Source of the DNA: Acidobacteriota bacterium
GTDB taxonomy: Bacteria; Acidobacteriota; Terriglobia; Bryobacterales; Bryobacteraceae
Direction of reading: 5' to 3'
NCBI GenBank assembly: GCA_016213775.1
Contig: JACQZR010000133.1
Location: 1-47,227, forward strand
Length of the DNA: 47,227 nucleotides
Shown piece after piece: positions 25,805 through 34,140 of the stretch (positions are counted from its first letter, which is position 1; each line of letters begins with the position of its first letter). Made by a program: the position numbers and the translations under genes. The notes under the pieces were generated by a model. The model saw only the letters and a program-made list of their open reading frames with translations. It ran no database searches and was not told the DNA's origin.

Positions 25805-27883
25805 TCACTGGGGCCGTCCCTCCCACAATCCGTGGATCGCCCTGACGAGAAATACCGCAATCTGGCCCCGGCTGGTGGCGTCCAGCGGGCAATACTTAGT
25901 CTCACTACACCCCGAGGTGATCCCCAATTCCTTCATCTTCTGAATGAACGGGAAGAAGCTGTCGGTTGTCGAAACGTCCGTGAACAGCGACTTGGTGGAG
26001 TAGGGGAACTCCGACCGCACCGGCAGATTGTTGCGGAACTGTAACGCGCGAATAATGAACACCGACATCTCCCCGCGGGTCACCGGCGCGTCCGGGCAGT
26101 ACAGCGTGGCGCTGCAGCCGGAGGTGATCGTCAACTCCTTCATTTTCTGCACATAGCGGAACGCCGGGTGGGTCCGCGGAACGTCTGTGAAGTACGGTGT
26201 TTCGCTCTGTATGGCGAAATTGTTATTGAGGAACAACGACTGTATGATGAATTGCGCCATCATGCCGCGGGTGGTGTTCAACGACGGGCAGAAGTTGGCG
26301 TCCGTGCAGCCATAGGCCGCGCCCACCGTCCTACGCTTTAAGTAGTTGATGTACTCGCTGAACGTGTCGAGCGGGTTCAGATCGTTGTACAGCATCGTGT
26401 TATCCGCGCCCGATTGCAGGAAGTGAATCACCCGGCGTTGATCGCCGATGATGCTGATGGACCCGACCCGGCTGATTGTGATTGTAAACGGGCTTACGTT
26501 GGCCTTGAGTTGGTAGTTGATTGATCCGGACCCCGTGCCGGTCTTCGGATACACCGAGAGGAACGAGTTATCAGAGGCGACCGCCCACGGGCACTCAGAT
26601 GTGGTGACGATCTGAAAGAACCCGTCAGTCTCGCTCGTGGGTACGTTTGCGTTGCTTCCGTTTATGGAATAGCTGCAAGCTCCCGGGGCAGTGTTATCGA
26701 TGATGTTCAGTATCCGCGGCAGCAGGGTCGTGATCCGTCCGTACACCGCGTAGCGGTTCGCAGGATTGCAGGTCGGTGTAGGTCCTGCGCTGAGAATCCC
26801 CGACAACAGGAAATCGCTCGTCATGGCAGGCGACCCCGACGAGCCCTCGTTGGTGGGCGTGACCGGCTCCAGGATCGTGTAGTAGTAGTCCGATGGACGG
26901 AAGATCCCGTTCACCTGCAGGTCTCCTTGGATGCCCGGCTCCACCGGGGCGATGGAGCCGAGTGACAGCCGCTTCCACGATCCCTCGGGATGGTGAATTG
27001 TTCCGGTGGGTGTGTTAAGGCCCGCTTCCTGGCGGTTCAATTTGAGGAACACCGGGTTTGCCGGAAGCGAGGGAAGCTCCAGCAGGCTTGCGTCGCCCTC
27101 GCTTTCGCTCAGCGTATAGAGAAGGTGGGCGCCGTTGATGCTCGGCAGCGAGGTCGCCAATGACGGAATGTTCCAGATGCCGCCGACGTTTTGCGCGTCG
27201 GCGGGATAGCTGTTGGTCGACGTGGTCTGGAAGTTCCAGAAAGTGATTACCGTCCTGGCATCCTCCTCACGTTGAATGCAGTGATGCGCGGTGAGAAACA
27301 ACGGACGCCGCGTGTTGTTCTTGTCCGCGACCAGCGCGCCCGTGCAGGTGTACCACATCTGCAGGGCCGTGTCCTGAAAGACCATCAAGGCGACGGCAGG
27401 GGACGCCTGGGCCCAACTCGTACCGTAAACGTCGGCGTAGCACGGCGTGGTGAGTTCGGCGCGCTCGCGGCTCTTCAGCTTCTCTTTGCCATAGAAGTGG
27501 GCCACCTCATCGACGGTGAACGGAATCGGCCCTGGTTCGTTGCCTGCCGGCTGGAACTCCAGATACGCCGTATCTCCGGGCAGGATGTCGCTCCAGAATT
27601 CGCCGTCACGGTGGAGTCCTCCGCCCTGGTACACGGCGGGATTCAGGCCTGTGGCTCCGCTCAGCTTCACGGTTCCGCCGGCAGCATGAAAGTCGCGAAA
27701 ATGCAGCCGCATCGCGCCTGCCTCCGCTGAGGTCAACTGCGCGCGCCATACCCACCGCCCGTTTGTTTGCGACCATTCGCCGTCCACCTGCGGAGCCTTC
27801 TGCGTTTCCCCCACCGGCGTCCGTTGCGTCCGCAGTTGCGCGTAGCCGGGGAAGAGAAGAAACCAGAGCAGCGAGAGAACCAT
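25805..27883 (-). CDS. Secreted trypsin-like serine protease with BACON-like and three SLH domains
   Basis: 692 residues. After a short signal peptide (MVLSLLWFLLFPGYA) comes a beta-rich pre-domain to about 125, then a chymotrypsin-fold protease like Achromobacter lysyl endopeptidase: His201 in LTAHHC, Asp264 in SEGDASLLEL, Ser349 in NEGSSGSP. Residues about 401-490 form a BACON-type beta-sandwich (CPWAVASDNSFLSV). Three SLH-type repeats follow (about 505-555, 562-620, 632-690), each with xFxDVxxxxxxFxxIQxMKELGITSGC and a conserved Cys pair (GCSxTxYCP). Such SLH tails attach proteins to the cell surface or polysaccharide. The Cys pair inside each repeat may form a disulfide. Confidence 0.85.
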   Translation of the reverse strand: MVLSLLWFLLFPGYAQLRTQRTPVGETQKAPQVDGEWSQTNGRWVWRAQLTSAEAGAMRLHFRDFHAAGGTVKLSGATGLNPAVYQGGGLHRDGEFWSDILPGDTAYLEFQPAGNEPGPIPFTVDEVAHFYGKEKLKSRERAELTTPCYADVYGTSWAQASPAVALMVFQDTALQMWYTCTGALVADKNNTRRPLFLTAHHCIQREEDARTVITFWNFQTTSTNSYPADAQNVGGIWNIPSLATSLPSINGAHLLYTLSESEGDASLLELPSLPANPVFLKLNRQEAGLNTPTGTIHHPEGSWKRLSLGSIAPVEPGIQGDLQVNGIFRPSDYYYTILEPVTPTNEGSSGSPAMTSDFLLSGILSAGPTPTCNPANRYAVYGRITTLLPRILNIIDNTAPGACSYSINGSNANVPTSETDGFFQIVTTSECPWAVASDNSFLSVYPKTGTGSGSINYQLKANVSPFTITISRVGSISIIGDQRRVIHFLQSGADNTMLYNDLNPLDTFSEYINYLKRRTVGAAYGCTDANFCPSLNTTRGMMAQFIIQSLFLNNNFAIQSETPYFTDVPRTHPAFRYVQKMKELTITSGCSATLYCPDAPVTRGEMSVFIIRALQFRNNLPVRSEFPYSTKSLFTDVSTTDSFFPFIQKMKELGITSGCSETKYCPLDATSRGQIAVFLVRAIHGLWEGRPQ

Positions 27884-27913
27884 AATTCTCTAGATTACCA
27901 ACGAGCCGGAGGG

Positions 27914-28525
27914 TTATTTCTTCACCAGTGTGAAGGCCAGCCAGTCACCGGCACGCGCCTCCGCCTCCATTCGCCAACTCCTCGCGAACAGGCTGCGTGC
28001 AGCATTGCGTTGCTCGGTTAGTACGCCGCTGGCGAGTAGCGTGCCTCCGGTCTTTACGATGCGGCGCAGGTCCGATTCCACCTGTTCCAAAACGCCCAAT
28101 GCAAGGTTGGCGCTACACACATCCCATTCGCCATCTTTGTATAATTCTGTCGAACCGACTGTATACCGAGCGCCGCGGAATCTGCGCCTGGCCGCGCCTA
28201 CTGCCGCCGGATCGAGATCGCAACCCGCCAACCGAGCGCCTCCCAATCTGTGCGCGGCGATGCACAACAATCCTGAGCCGCAGCCGATGTCGACAAACGA
28301 CGTGCCCGTCCGCACTACGGATTCCATTGCGGCGAGCACCATCCGTGTCGTGGGATGGTCGCCGTTGCCGAAATAGTTGCCGGCGTGCATGCTGAGCCGG
28401 ATGCGCCCCGGCGGCGTGGGCTTGCGGCTCCACGGCGGCGCGAGATACCACTTGTCACCAACGAGTGACGGCTGCCAGGTCCTCTGCCAGGTCTCGTTCC
28501 AGTTGGTCTCCTTCGCCATCGGCAT
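27914..28525 (-). CDS. PrmA-like SAM-dependent methyltransferase
   Basis: 203 residues. The stretch GNGDHPTTRMVLAAME before motif I is the characteristic of ribosomal protein L11 methyltransferase (PrmA; GTGxHxTT), and VDIGCGSGLLCIAAHRLGG is motif I with the following helix. CDLDPAAVGAARRRF is motif II, and SANLALGVLEQV replaces the NPPY-like region by NLAL, similar to PrmA NIxxxxL. It is shorter than classical PrmA (about 290) and lacks its N-terminal substrate-binding domain, so the substrate may differ. The ATG at 28525 overlaps the stop of the PIG-L gene (TGATG); an ATG at 28519 is an alternative. Confidence 0.75.
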   Translation of the reverse strand: MPMAKETNWNETWQRTWQPSLVGDKWYLAPPWSRKPTPPGRIRLSMHAGNYFGNGDHPTTRMVLAAMESVVRTGTSFVDIGCGSGLLCIAAHRLGGARLAGCDLDPAAVGAARRRFRGARYTVGSTELYKDGEWDVCSANLALGVLEQVESDLRRIVKTGGTLLASGVLTEQRNAARSLFARSWRMEAEARAGDWLAFTLVKK

Positions 28526-29508
28526 CAGAGGGATACGGCATTGTTTCGCACGTAGGCGTCGAATGGATCTTCTTCCTGGCCGATGTAATGAAACACTTCG
28601 GCGAACTGCATGCCGTACTGCTTGCCCCGTGTCCGGTCACGCGCCAGCGCCGAGTATTTGGTGTACTGCCGGTTCGCCGTGTCATCGTCGGCGCCGAGCA
28701 GCGGTAGCCGTTTGCCCTGCGCCGCCAGCCTCTGACGCAGCCGCGCCCCGGTGTTGCCGGATGGTCCCTGCGTCACATTCGCCAGATTCACATGGACCTT
28801 CTGATCGATGTAATCGCTGATGTCCACGACGCGATTCACCAACTGCGGTCCGCGCGCGAAATAGTATTTCTCCTTCACGGAATGTGTCTTCAAGCCGGCG
28901 AGGAAATGCTCCGGATAGTCCCAACGGCCCCCTGCCGGGGTGAACGACGATTCTACAGCGCGCGCTGTGATGTAGTGATCGGGATTGCGCTCGTACAAAG
29001 CCGACGGGTCGTAGACAAAGATCGTGTCGATTTTGAGAAGACGGATGAGAAAGACAATCCGTGCGCGCATCTCCGCAATGGGCCACGCATCCATGTTGTG
29101 GTTCGGATAGTTGAGAAAGAAGGCATCCTTCAGTCCCATGCGGCGCGCCACTTCTCTGGTGTCGTTCTCGTTCTTGAGAACAATATCGCCAATGGACGAT
29201 CCGGACCCGGCCATCGAATCGTTGGAGACCGTGATCAGGTAGCCGGTGTAGCCTTCGTCGATCAATTTGAGCACCGTGCCCGCGGCGAAAATCGGCACAT
29301 CGTCGCAATGCGGCTGGATGGCCGCCAGCACTTTACCCTGATGAGGTTTGCCGGTGCGCTTACGTTCCATGGTCACTTTCGGTTGATAGGAGACGCTGCC
29401 TGTGCCGCCGTCTTCAAACTCGCCTTCAAAGACCGGGCCCTGTGTTTGCGCCTGCCCTTGCGCGAGCGCGGGGGCGAGTGAACTGGAGAGGAAATTCCTT
29501 CGTCGCAT
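28525..29508 (-). CDS. Exported PIG-L/LmbE family deacetylase
   Basis: Zinc-dependent de-N-acetylase of the PIG-L fold, 327 residues. The zinc motif is IQPHCDD (His67, Asp69, Asp70); a second ligand His lies in the NPDHYITAR motif near residue 175. Other family marks are LITVSNDS and YPNHNMDAW. The N-terminus MRRRNFLSSSLAPALA looks like a compact Tat or Sec signal, so the enzyme should act outside the cytosol, on an N-acetyl sugar or glycolipid. TACAAT stands 17 to 12 bases before the ATG and could be the -10 box. It is transcribed divergently from the DUF4136 gene 50 bases away and coupled to the PrmA-like gene by TGATG. Confidence 0.85.
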   Translation of the reverse strand: MRRRNFLSSSLAPALAQGQAQTQGPVFEGEFEDGGTGSVSYQPKVTMERKRTGKPHQGKVLAAIQPHCDDVPIFAAGTVLKLIDEGYTGYLITVSNDSMAGSGSSIGDIVLKNENDTREVARRMGLKDAFFLNYPNHNMDAWPIAEMRARIVFLIRLLKIDTIFVYDPSALYERNPDHYITARAVESSFTPAGGRWDYPEHFLAGLKTHSVKEKYYFARGPQLVNRVVDISDYIDQKVHVNLANVTQGPSGNTGARLRQRLAAQGKRLPLLGADDDTANRQYTKYSALARDRTRGKQYGMQFAEVFHYIGQEEDPFDAYVRNNAVSL

Positions 29509-29558
29509 GTTGGTCTGACATTGTAACGCGTGATGTAATGAGGGTGGAGATTCGTGAG

Positions 29559-30065
29559 ATGATTCGCACTTTTTTTCTGGTGCTTGGGATCGCTTCCGCT
29601 GGCTATGGGCAGAAGGTTCAGGTGGAGTTTGATGAGTCGATTGACTTCAGCAAGTACAAGACCTACTCGTTGCAGGCAGGTCAAGTCCGCAGCACGCGCC
29701 CGGAGCTGGATAGCACGCTCGTCGACAAGAAGATCCGCAACGCCGTCATCGCGCGGTTGTCGGCAAAAGGGATGCAGGAGGCGGAAACGAATGCCGATGT
29801 AGTGGTCGGCTACCGGATGGGGTCAAAGGATCGCCGCGAAACTGAAAGCGTTCCCGCGGGCCGCCGCGGCATGCGCACAAAGCGCGTCAGCTATCGCGTC
29901 ACCGATGCCACCTTGACTATCACGATGCGGGATCCCGCTCTCAAGGAGGTGGTCTGGCAGGCTATCGCCACCGACACCGGCCGCGATGCGTCCAAACTTG
30001 AGGAGCACATCAACAAGGACGTGGAAAAGGCCTTCAAGGACTATCCGCCCAAGAAGAAGAAATAG
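29559..30065 (+). CDS. DUF4136 exported protein
   Basis: 168 residues with a hydrophobic signal peptide (MIRTFFLVLGIASAGYG) and a DUF4136 domain: VEFDESIDFSKYKTYS, then KKIRNAVIARLSAKGMQEAETNADVVVGY, and the strand LTITMRDPALKEVVWQAIATD with the conserved Trp. The family is mostly periplasmic or lipoprotein of unknown role. No lipobox Cys is present. The C-terminus is very basic (PPKKKK). The ATG at 29559 is chosen because it gives the signal peptide and has GGAG 9 bases upstream; frames from 29442 or 29538 would only add non-conserved sequence. The stop lies one base before the end of the convergent TlpA-like gene. Confidence 0.75.
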   Translation: MIRTFFLVLGIASAGYGQKVQVEFDESIDFSKYKTYSLQAGQVRSTRPELDSTLVDKKIRNAVIARLSAKGMQEAETNADVVVGYRMGSKDRRETESVPAGRRGMRTKRVSYRVTDATLTITMRDPALKEVVWQAIATDTGRDASKLEEHINKDVEKAFKDYPPKKKK

Positions 30066-30066
30066 G

Positions 30067-31257
30067 TCACTTCTCCGCGAGGAGTTTGCGAATGGTGGAT
30101 TCCATTTCAGCCTTCAAAACGCGGTGCCGTGCACCCGTTGACGGACCGTCAAATCCTGAGTGAATGCCCCGTACCATGCCGTCCCGTCCGATGTAGACCG
30201 CGGTAGGGTATGCGCCGAAGTTCTCCAACTGCGCCAGCTTTTGCGGAGCTTCGTCGGTGGAACCGGCCAGCAGCAGCGGAAATGGCAGTTTGTGCTTGTC
30301 TCTGAAGAGTCGCAACTGGCGCAGATCGCGGTCCGCTTCGCCTGTGTATTCAAACGCGATGCCGACAATCTCGAGACCTTGCGCGTGGTACCGCTCGTAT
30401 AGTTCGCGCAGCAGCGGCGCTTCGTCGTGACAGTTCGGGCACCAGCTTCCGGTGATGGTGACGAGAATCACTTTGCCCTGGAAGCGCGCATCGCTGCCGG
30501 CCACCATCCGTCCCTCGAGATCCGGATAGGCGAACTGGAACCGCGTCTCGCCGGTCTTCATGCGCGTGTAGCTGGACGCTTCCGGTGCTTCCAGGCGGGA
30601 CTGTCCCACGCGCGCGCCTTTCACCTTCACGTTTGAATCAAGCAGGCCGTGCACGGTTCCGTCCTCCGCCATCGTGAGCTCAAAGCGCGTGGCCCGGATG
30701 CCGTCGAAGCGCGCCACCAGCAGCCGCCTGTTTTCCACCAGACCAGTCAGCAGGCCGCTATCGCCGGAGATCTCGATCAGTGTGGTCTGTGCCGTGCTGC
30801 CGTTCTGTTGGATGAGGCCGCGATAGACCTGCGGCTTTCCGTCGTTGTCCATTTCGAGCAGCCATTCGCCGCTGAAGTTGGTTTGCGGGGCGCCCTTGGG
30901 CTTCCATACCGGCGTGCGCTGGGCATGGAATTTCCGGACAAGAATCTCTTTCCGGTACTGCCGGGTGAAAGCGCCGGACCATTCGCCATTGCGCAGATCC
31001 GCTTCCAGCACCCCGTCCCAGTAGTTGAACTCCAGACGTAGTTTGCCGTTGCGGAAGCTACCGGCAGTGGATTCAATGCGCTCCCCGCCGTTGCGCAGAA
31101 AGCCCTTCCAGACAGTGCCGTTGCGGGCCAGTTCCAGTTGGAAAGCGACCTCCTGATCAAGCCTGTTGAGGACCGTGGCGTGCCACAATCCGGAGATATC
31201 CTGCGCCCGGGCGACGCCGGCGAGTAGATAGACAAGTAGTGTGTAGGGCCGCGTCAT
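30067..31257 (-). CDS. TlpA-like thioredoxin-fold protein, exported
   Basis: 396 residues. Signal peptide MTRPYTLLVYLLAGVARA, then about 230 residues of beta-rich sequence (SGLWHATVLNRLDQEVAFQ; two similar halves at about 20-110 and 125-215), and a TlpA/AhpC-type thioredoxin domain from about 245. The redox motif is SWCPNC (Cys273, Cys276) and the cis-Pro is in GAYPTAVYIG near 351. Periplasmic TlpA proteins reduce or exchange disulfides, for example in cytochrome c maturation. The N-terminal half could bind the client protein. It is transcribed divergently from the DUF3604 gene 48 bases away. Confidence 0.8.
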   Translation of the reverse strand: MTRPYTLLVYLLAGVARAQDISGLWHATVLNRLDQEVAFQLELARNGTVWKGFLRNGGERIESTAGSFRNGKLRLEFNYWDGVLEADLRNGEWSGAFTRQYRKEILVRKFHAQRTPVWKPKGAPQTNFSGEWLLEMDNDGKPQVYRGLIQQNGSTAQTTLIEISGDSGLLTGLVENRRLLVARFDGIRATRFELTMAEDGTVHGLLDSNVKVKGARVGQSRLEAPEASSYTRMKTGETRFQFAYPDLEGRMVAGSDARFQGKVILVTITGSWCPNCHDEAPLLRELYERYHAQGLEIVGIAFEYTGEADRDLRQLRLFRDKHKLPFPLLLAGSTDEAPQKLAQLENFGAYPTAVYIGRDGMVRGIHSGFDGPSTGARHRVLKAEMESTIRKLLAEK

Positions 31258-31293
31258 GGGGGAATTCCCATGGTAGCGCCATTCCGGATCGCG

Positions 31294-31299
31294 TATACT
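31294..31299 (+). promoter_or_regulatory. -10 box of the DUF3604 gene, leaderless distance
   Basis: TATACT, five of six bases of the consensus, ends 6 bases before the ATG at 31306. The start point would then fall on or next to the ATG, and no Shine-Dalgarno sequence is seen. No clear -35 box. Confidence 0.4.
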
Positions 31300-31305
31300 T
31301 CCGAC

Positions 31306-34137
31306 ATGCGCCCCATCGTTCCTGTTCTTGCGCTACTCGGCATCAGCGTGGCCTGTGTCGTGCTCTTCCGCGCGCAGCCCACCGCTGCCGTTCAAGCCGC
31401 ATCGCCGAATGAGCGCGGCTTCCGCATTCTCTTTGGCGAGCGATCGACGGAGAGCCGCGATTTCTCGGGCCGCGTGGGCGTTGCCGGCGGCAAGGTTGTG
31501 TCGCTCCGCGGATGGCGATTCCTCGGCGGAGATGAGATCACGGGCGCCGACTCCTGGAAACTTGTAGTGAGGCGAGGCGGGTTTGAACCGCAGCCGGACC
31601 GGCCCAATCCGCTTACCGCGCAAAGTCCGCCAAGCAATGTCCTGCCGGCCGGCGTGGATGTGGTGGTGGACGCGCCGCCCGCATCGAACGTCACACTGCG
31701 AGTGGGGAACGTGCACGCGTCATTCACGGTTGCTTCGCTGCACAAGAATGCGCGGCTGATATATGCCGGTGGCGACATTGTGGTGCAAGCCGCTCCGGTG
31801 GTGGAGAAGCTCTCCGCCGGCGACAGCAAGGAAGAGCACGACTATCCCGCCATTGCAGTGATGCGGGATGGAACGCGCTGGGTGGCATGGCAGGCATATC
31901 AGGATAACGGCGACAACATCTACGCTCGTCATACGACACCCAACGGGTGGTCGCAGACGTTCCGTCTCACTGACACGAAGTCGGACATCTATCGCACTGC
32001 GGTGGCGGAGGACGTGCAGAAGCGTGTGTGGGTGGTCTGGGCCGAGCGCGACCGAGGGCAGAGCGACACCTGGCATCTGTATGGGCGCGCCTACGCAAAC
32101 GGCGCGTGGGGCACTCGCGAACGCCTTACTGACGGCACCTCCCCCAACTTCTCCCACCGGCTGGTGGCGGCCCGTGATGGCGTGCTTCACCTGGTGTGGG
32201 TGGGGCATGAAGGCGGGGAATCGTATGTGTATCACCGCCGCCTTGCTGGATCACAGTGGTCCACCGTGACGCGTATCAGCGGAGCCAGTGCCTGGGTGCC
32301 CGATGTGGCAACAGACTCGCGTGGCAACGCATGGATCGCCTGGGACAGCTATCGCAACGGCCACTACGACGTCTATCTGCGGAGCATCGCGCCGAATGGT
32401 TCGACGGGGCCGGAAATGCAAGCGACGAAATCGCCGCTCTTCCAATCGCACGCCTCAGTGGCCGTGGATAAGGAGGACCGCGTCTGGCTCGCGTGGGACG
32501 AGAGCGGCGCCAACTGGGGCAAGGATTGGAGCCACGAAGATCCGTGGCGCGGGACGGTGCTCTATGCAAATCGCCGGGTGCGCGTGGCGGTGCTTGACAA
32601 GGGGCAATGGAAGATGCCCGCTGACGACGTGATGGCCGCCGCGCCCGCTCGTTATCCACGCTACGTGGAGATGCCGCGCCTTGCCGCGGACGCGAACGGA
32701 CGCATCTGGCTTAGCGCCGAGATCCGTACACTGGCAGGGAATGTTCGCGCCGACTATTGGGCGCCCGGCGGCCGCTGGGAGCGATTTCTCACCGTCCTGG
32801 ATGGCGATCGCTGGTGGCCGCTGCAGCCGGTTCCCTTGAGTAGTTCGCGGCCGGAAGCACCTTGGGCGATGACTGCCGCGGGGCAGGGAATCGCGATGGC
32901 GTTCACGGATGACAACCGTGGCGCCGGCGGCCCGCGCCAGGCTGCGCACCACGAGATCCATGCCAGCCTGCTGGAGGAGCGGACTTCGCCGCCCGCACCG
33001 GTCTTGATCGAGTATGCCGAGCCCCGAGCGCAGGCCGCACCGATGCACGCCGCCGAGACAGCGGACCTCAAGCGCATCCGCGACTATCGCATGAATCACG
33101 GCGGCGCGTCGCTGCGCATTCTTCGCGGCGACTTCCACCGTCACACGGAGATTTCACAGGACGGCTCGGGCGATGGCTCCATCGAGGATTTCTTCCGTTA
33201 CATGATCGACGCGGCAGGGATGGAGACCGGCCTCATCGCCGATCACAATGCCGGCAACGACAACGAATACTCGTGGTGGCGCACAGAGAAGGCAACGCTG
33301 CTCTATCACGTCCCGGGCCGCTACACGCCGATGTTTGGCTACGAACGTAGCGTCCCGTACCCAAATGGCCATCGCAACCTCGTGTTTGCCGCGCGCGGAA
33401 TTCGCACGCTGCCCATCGCGCAAGCCGAGAGCAGGGGCGAAGTGAACAGCGGCTCGGTGCTCTATCCGTACTTGAAGAAGAATAACGGCATCGGCATGCT
33501 GCATTCGCTCGCCACCGGGCAAGGCTCGGATTATCGCGACAATGATCCGCAGGTGGAGCCGCTCGTCGAACTCTATCAGGGCTATCACGCGAGCTACGAA
33601 TACGAAGGTGCGCCGCGCGCCGAAAGCAAAGACTTCACCGTCAACATTCACGGCGGCTACCGGCCACTGGGCTTCTGGTGGAACGCCCTCAACAAGGGCC
33701 TCAAACTGGGTGTGCAGGCGAGTTCCGATCACATCGGCACGCACAACTCCTACACGCTGATCTACTCGCCGGACATGCAGCGGAGCAGCGTGTTGGAAAG
33801 TATGCGGGCGAGACACGCCTATGCGGCCACGGACAACATCGTGGTGGATTTCCGTGCCGCTGACGCCAGTGGCAAGTCGTACATGATGGGCGACGCGCTT
33901 CGCACGAAGTCCGCGCCGCGGCTCGATGTGGTGATCAAGGGCACGGGCAAGATCGACGAGATCGCGATCATCAAGGACAGCAAGTTTGTGTTCCGTACCG
34001 AGCCTGAGGGCAGCGAGGCGCGGTTCTCCTTTACCGATGCCGCCATCGCCCCCAAGGAAAGCTACTACTACGTGCGCGTGCTGCAGCGTGATCGCAATAT
34101 CGCCTGGTCGAGCCCGATTTGGGTGGATTACCGCTAG
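31306..34137 (+). CDS. Large exported protein: beta-propeller plus PHP-like DUF3604 domain
   Basis: 943 residues. The N-terminal hydrophobic helix (VLALLGISVACVVLF) is a signal or anchor. Residues about 150-540 hold repeated WVAWQAY/WVVWAERD/LVWVGHE/WIAWDSY/WLAWDES units, the Trp-rich blades of a sialidase-like propeller. From about 605 comes a DUF3604/PHP module: GDFHRHTEIS gives His611 and His613, ADHNAGNDNEY gives His647, with further metal ligands in SSDHIGTH and MRARHAY, as in polymerase-and-histidinol-phosphatase fold hydrolases. The active site should be a metallo-phosphoesterase or amidase; the substrate is unknown. The final 90 residues look like a beta-sandwich. The ATG at 31306 is chosen for the signal segment and the -10 box; an in-frame ATG at 31270 adds 12 residues. 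The neighbouring sulfatase converges on it, three bases apart. Confidence 0.8.
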   Translation: MRPIVPVLALLGISVACVVLFRAQPTAAVQAASPNERGFRILFGERSTESRDFSGRVGVAGGKVVSLRGWRFLGGDEITGADSWKLVVRRGGFEPQPDRPNPLTAQSPPSNVLPAGVDVVVDAPPASNVTLRVGNVHASFTVASLHKNARLIYAGGDIVVQAAPVVEKLSAGDSKEEHDYPAIAVMRDGTRWVAWQAYQDNGDNIYARHTTPNGWSQTFRLTDTKSDIYRTAVAEDVQKRVWVVWAERDRGQSDTWHLYGRAYANGAWGTRERLTDGTSPNFSHRLVAARDGVLHLVWVGHEGGESYVYHRRLAGSQWSTVTRISGASAWVPDVATDSRGNAWIAWDSYRNGHYDVYLRSIAPNGSTGPEMQATKSPLFQSHASVAVDKEDRVWLAWDESGANWGKDWSHEDPWRGTVLYANRRVRVAVLDKGQWKMPADDVMAAAPARYPRYVEMPRLAADANGRIWLSAEIRTLAGNVRADYWAPGGRWERFLTVLDGDRWWPLQPVPLSSSRPEAPWAMTAAGQGIAMAFTDDNRGAGGPRQAAHHEIHASLLEERTSPPAPVLIEYAEPRAQAAPMHAAETADLKRIRDYRMNHGGASLRILRGDFHRHTEISQDGSGDGSIEDFFRYMIDAAGMETGLIADHNAGNDNEYSWWRTEKATLLYHVPGRYTPMFGYERSVPYPNGHRNLVFAARGIRTLPIAQAESRGEVNSGSVLYPYLKKNNGIGMLHSLATGQGSDYRDNDPQVEPLVELYQGYHASYEYEGAPRAESKDFTVNIHGGYRPLGFWWNALNKGLKLGVQASSDHIGTHNSYTLIYSPDMQRSSVLESMRARHAYAATDNIVVDFRAADASGKSYMMGDALRTKSAPRLDVVIKGTGKIDEIAIIKDSKFVFRTEPEGSEARFSFTDAAIAPKESYYYVRVLQRDRNIAWSSPIWVDYR

Positions 34138-34140
34138 CGA

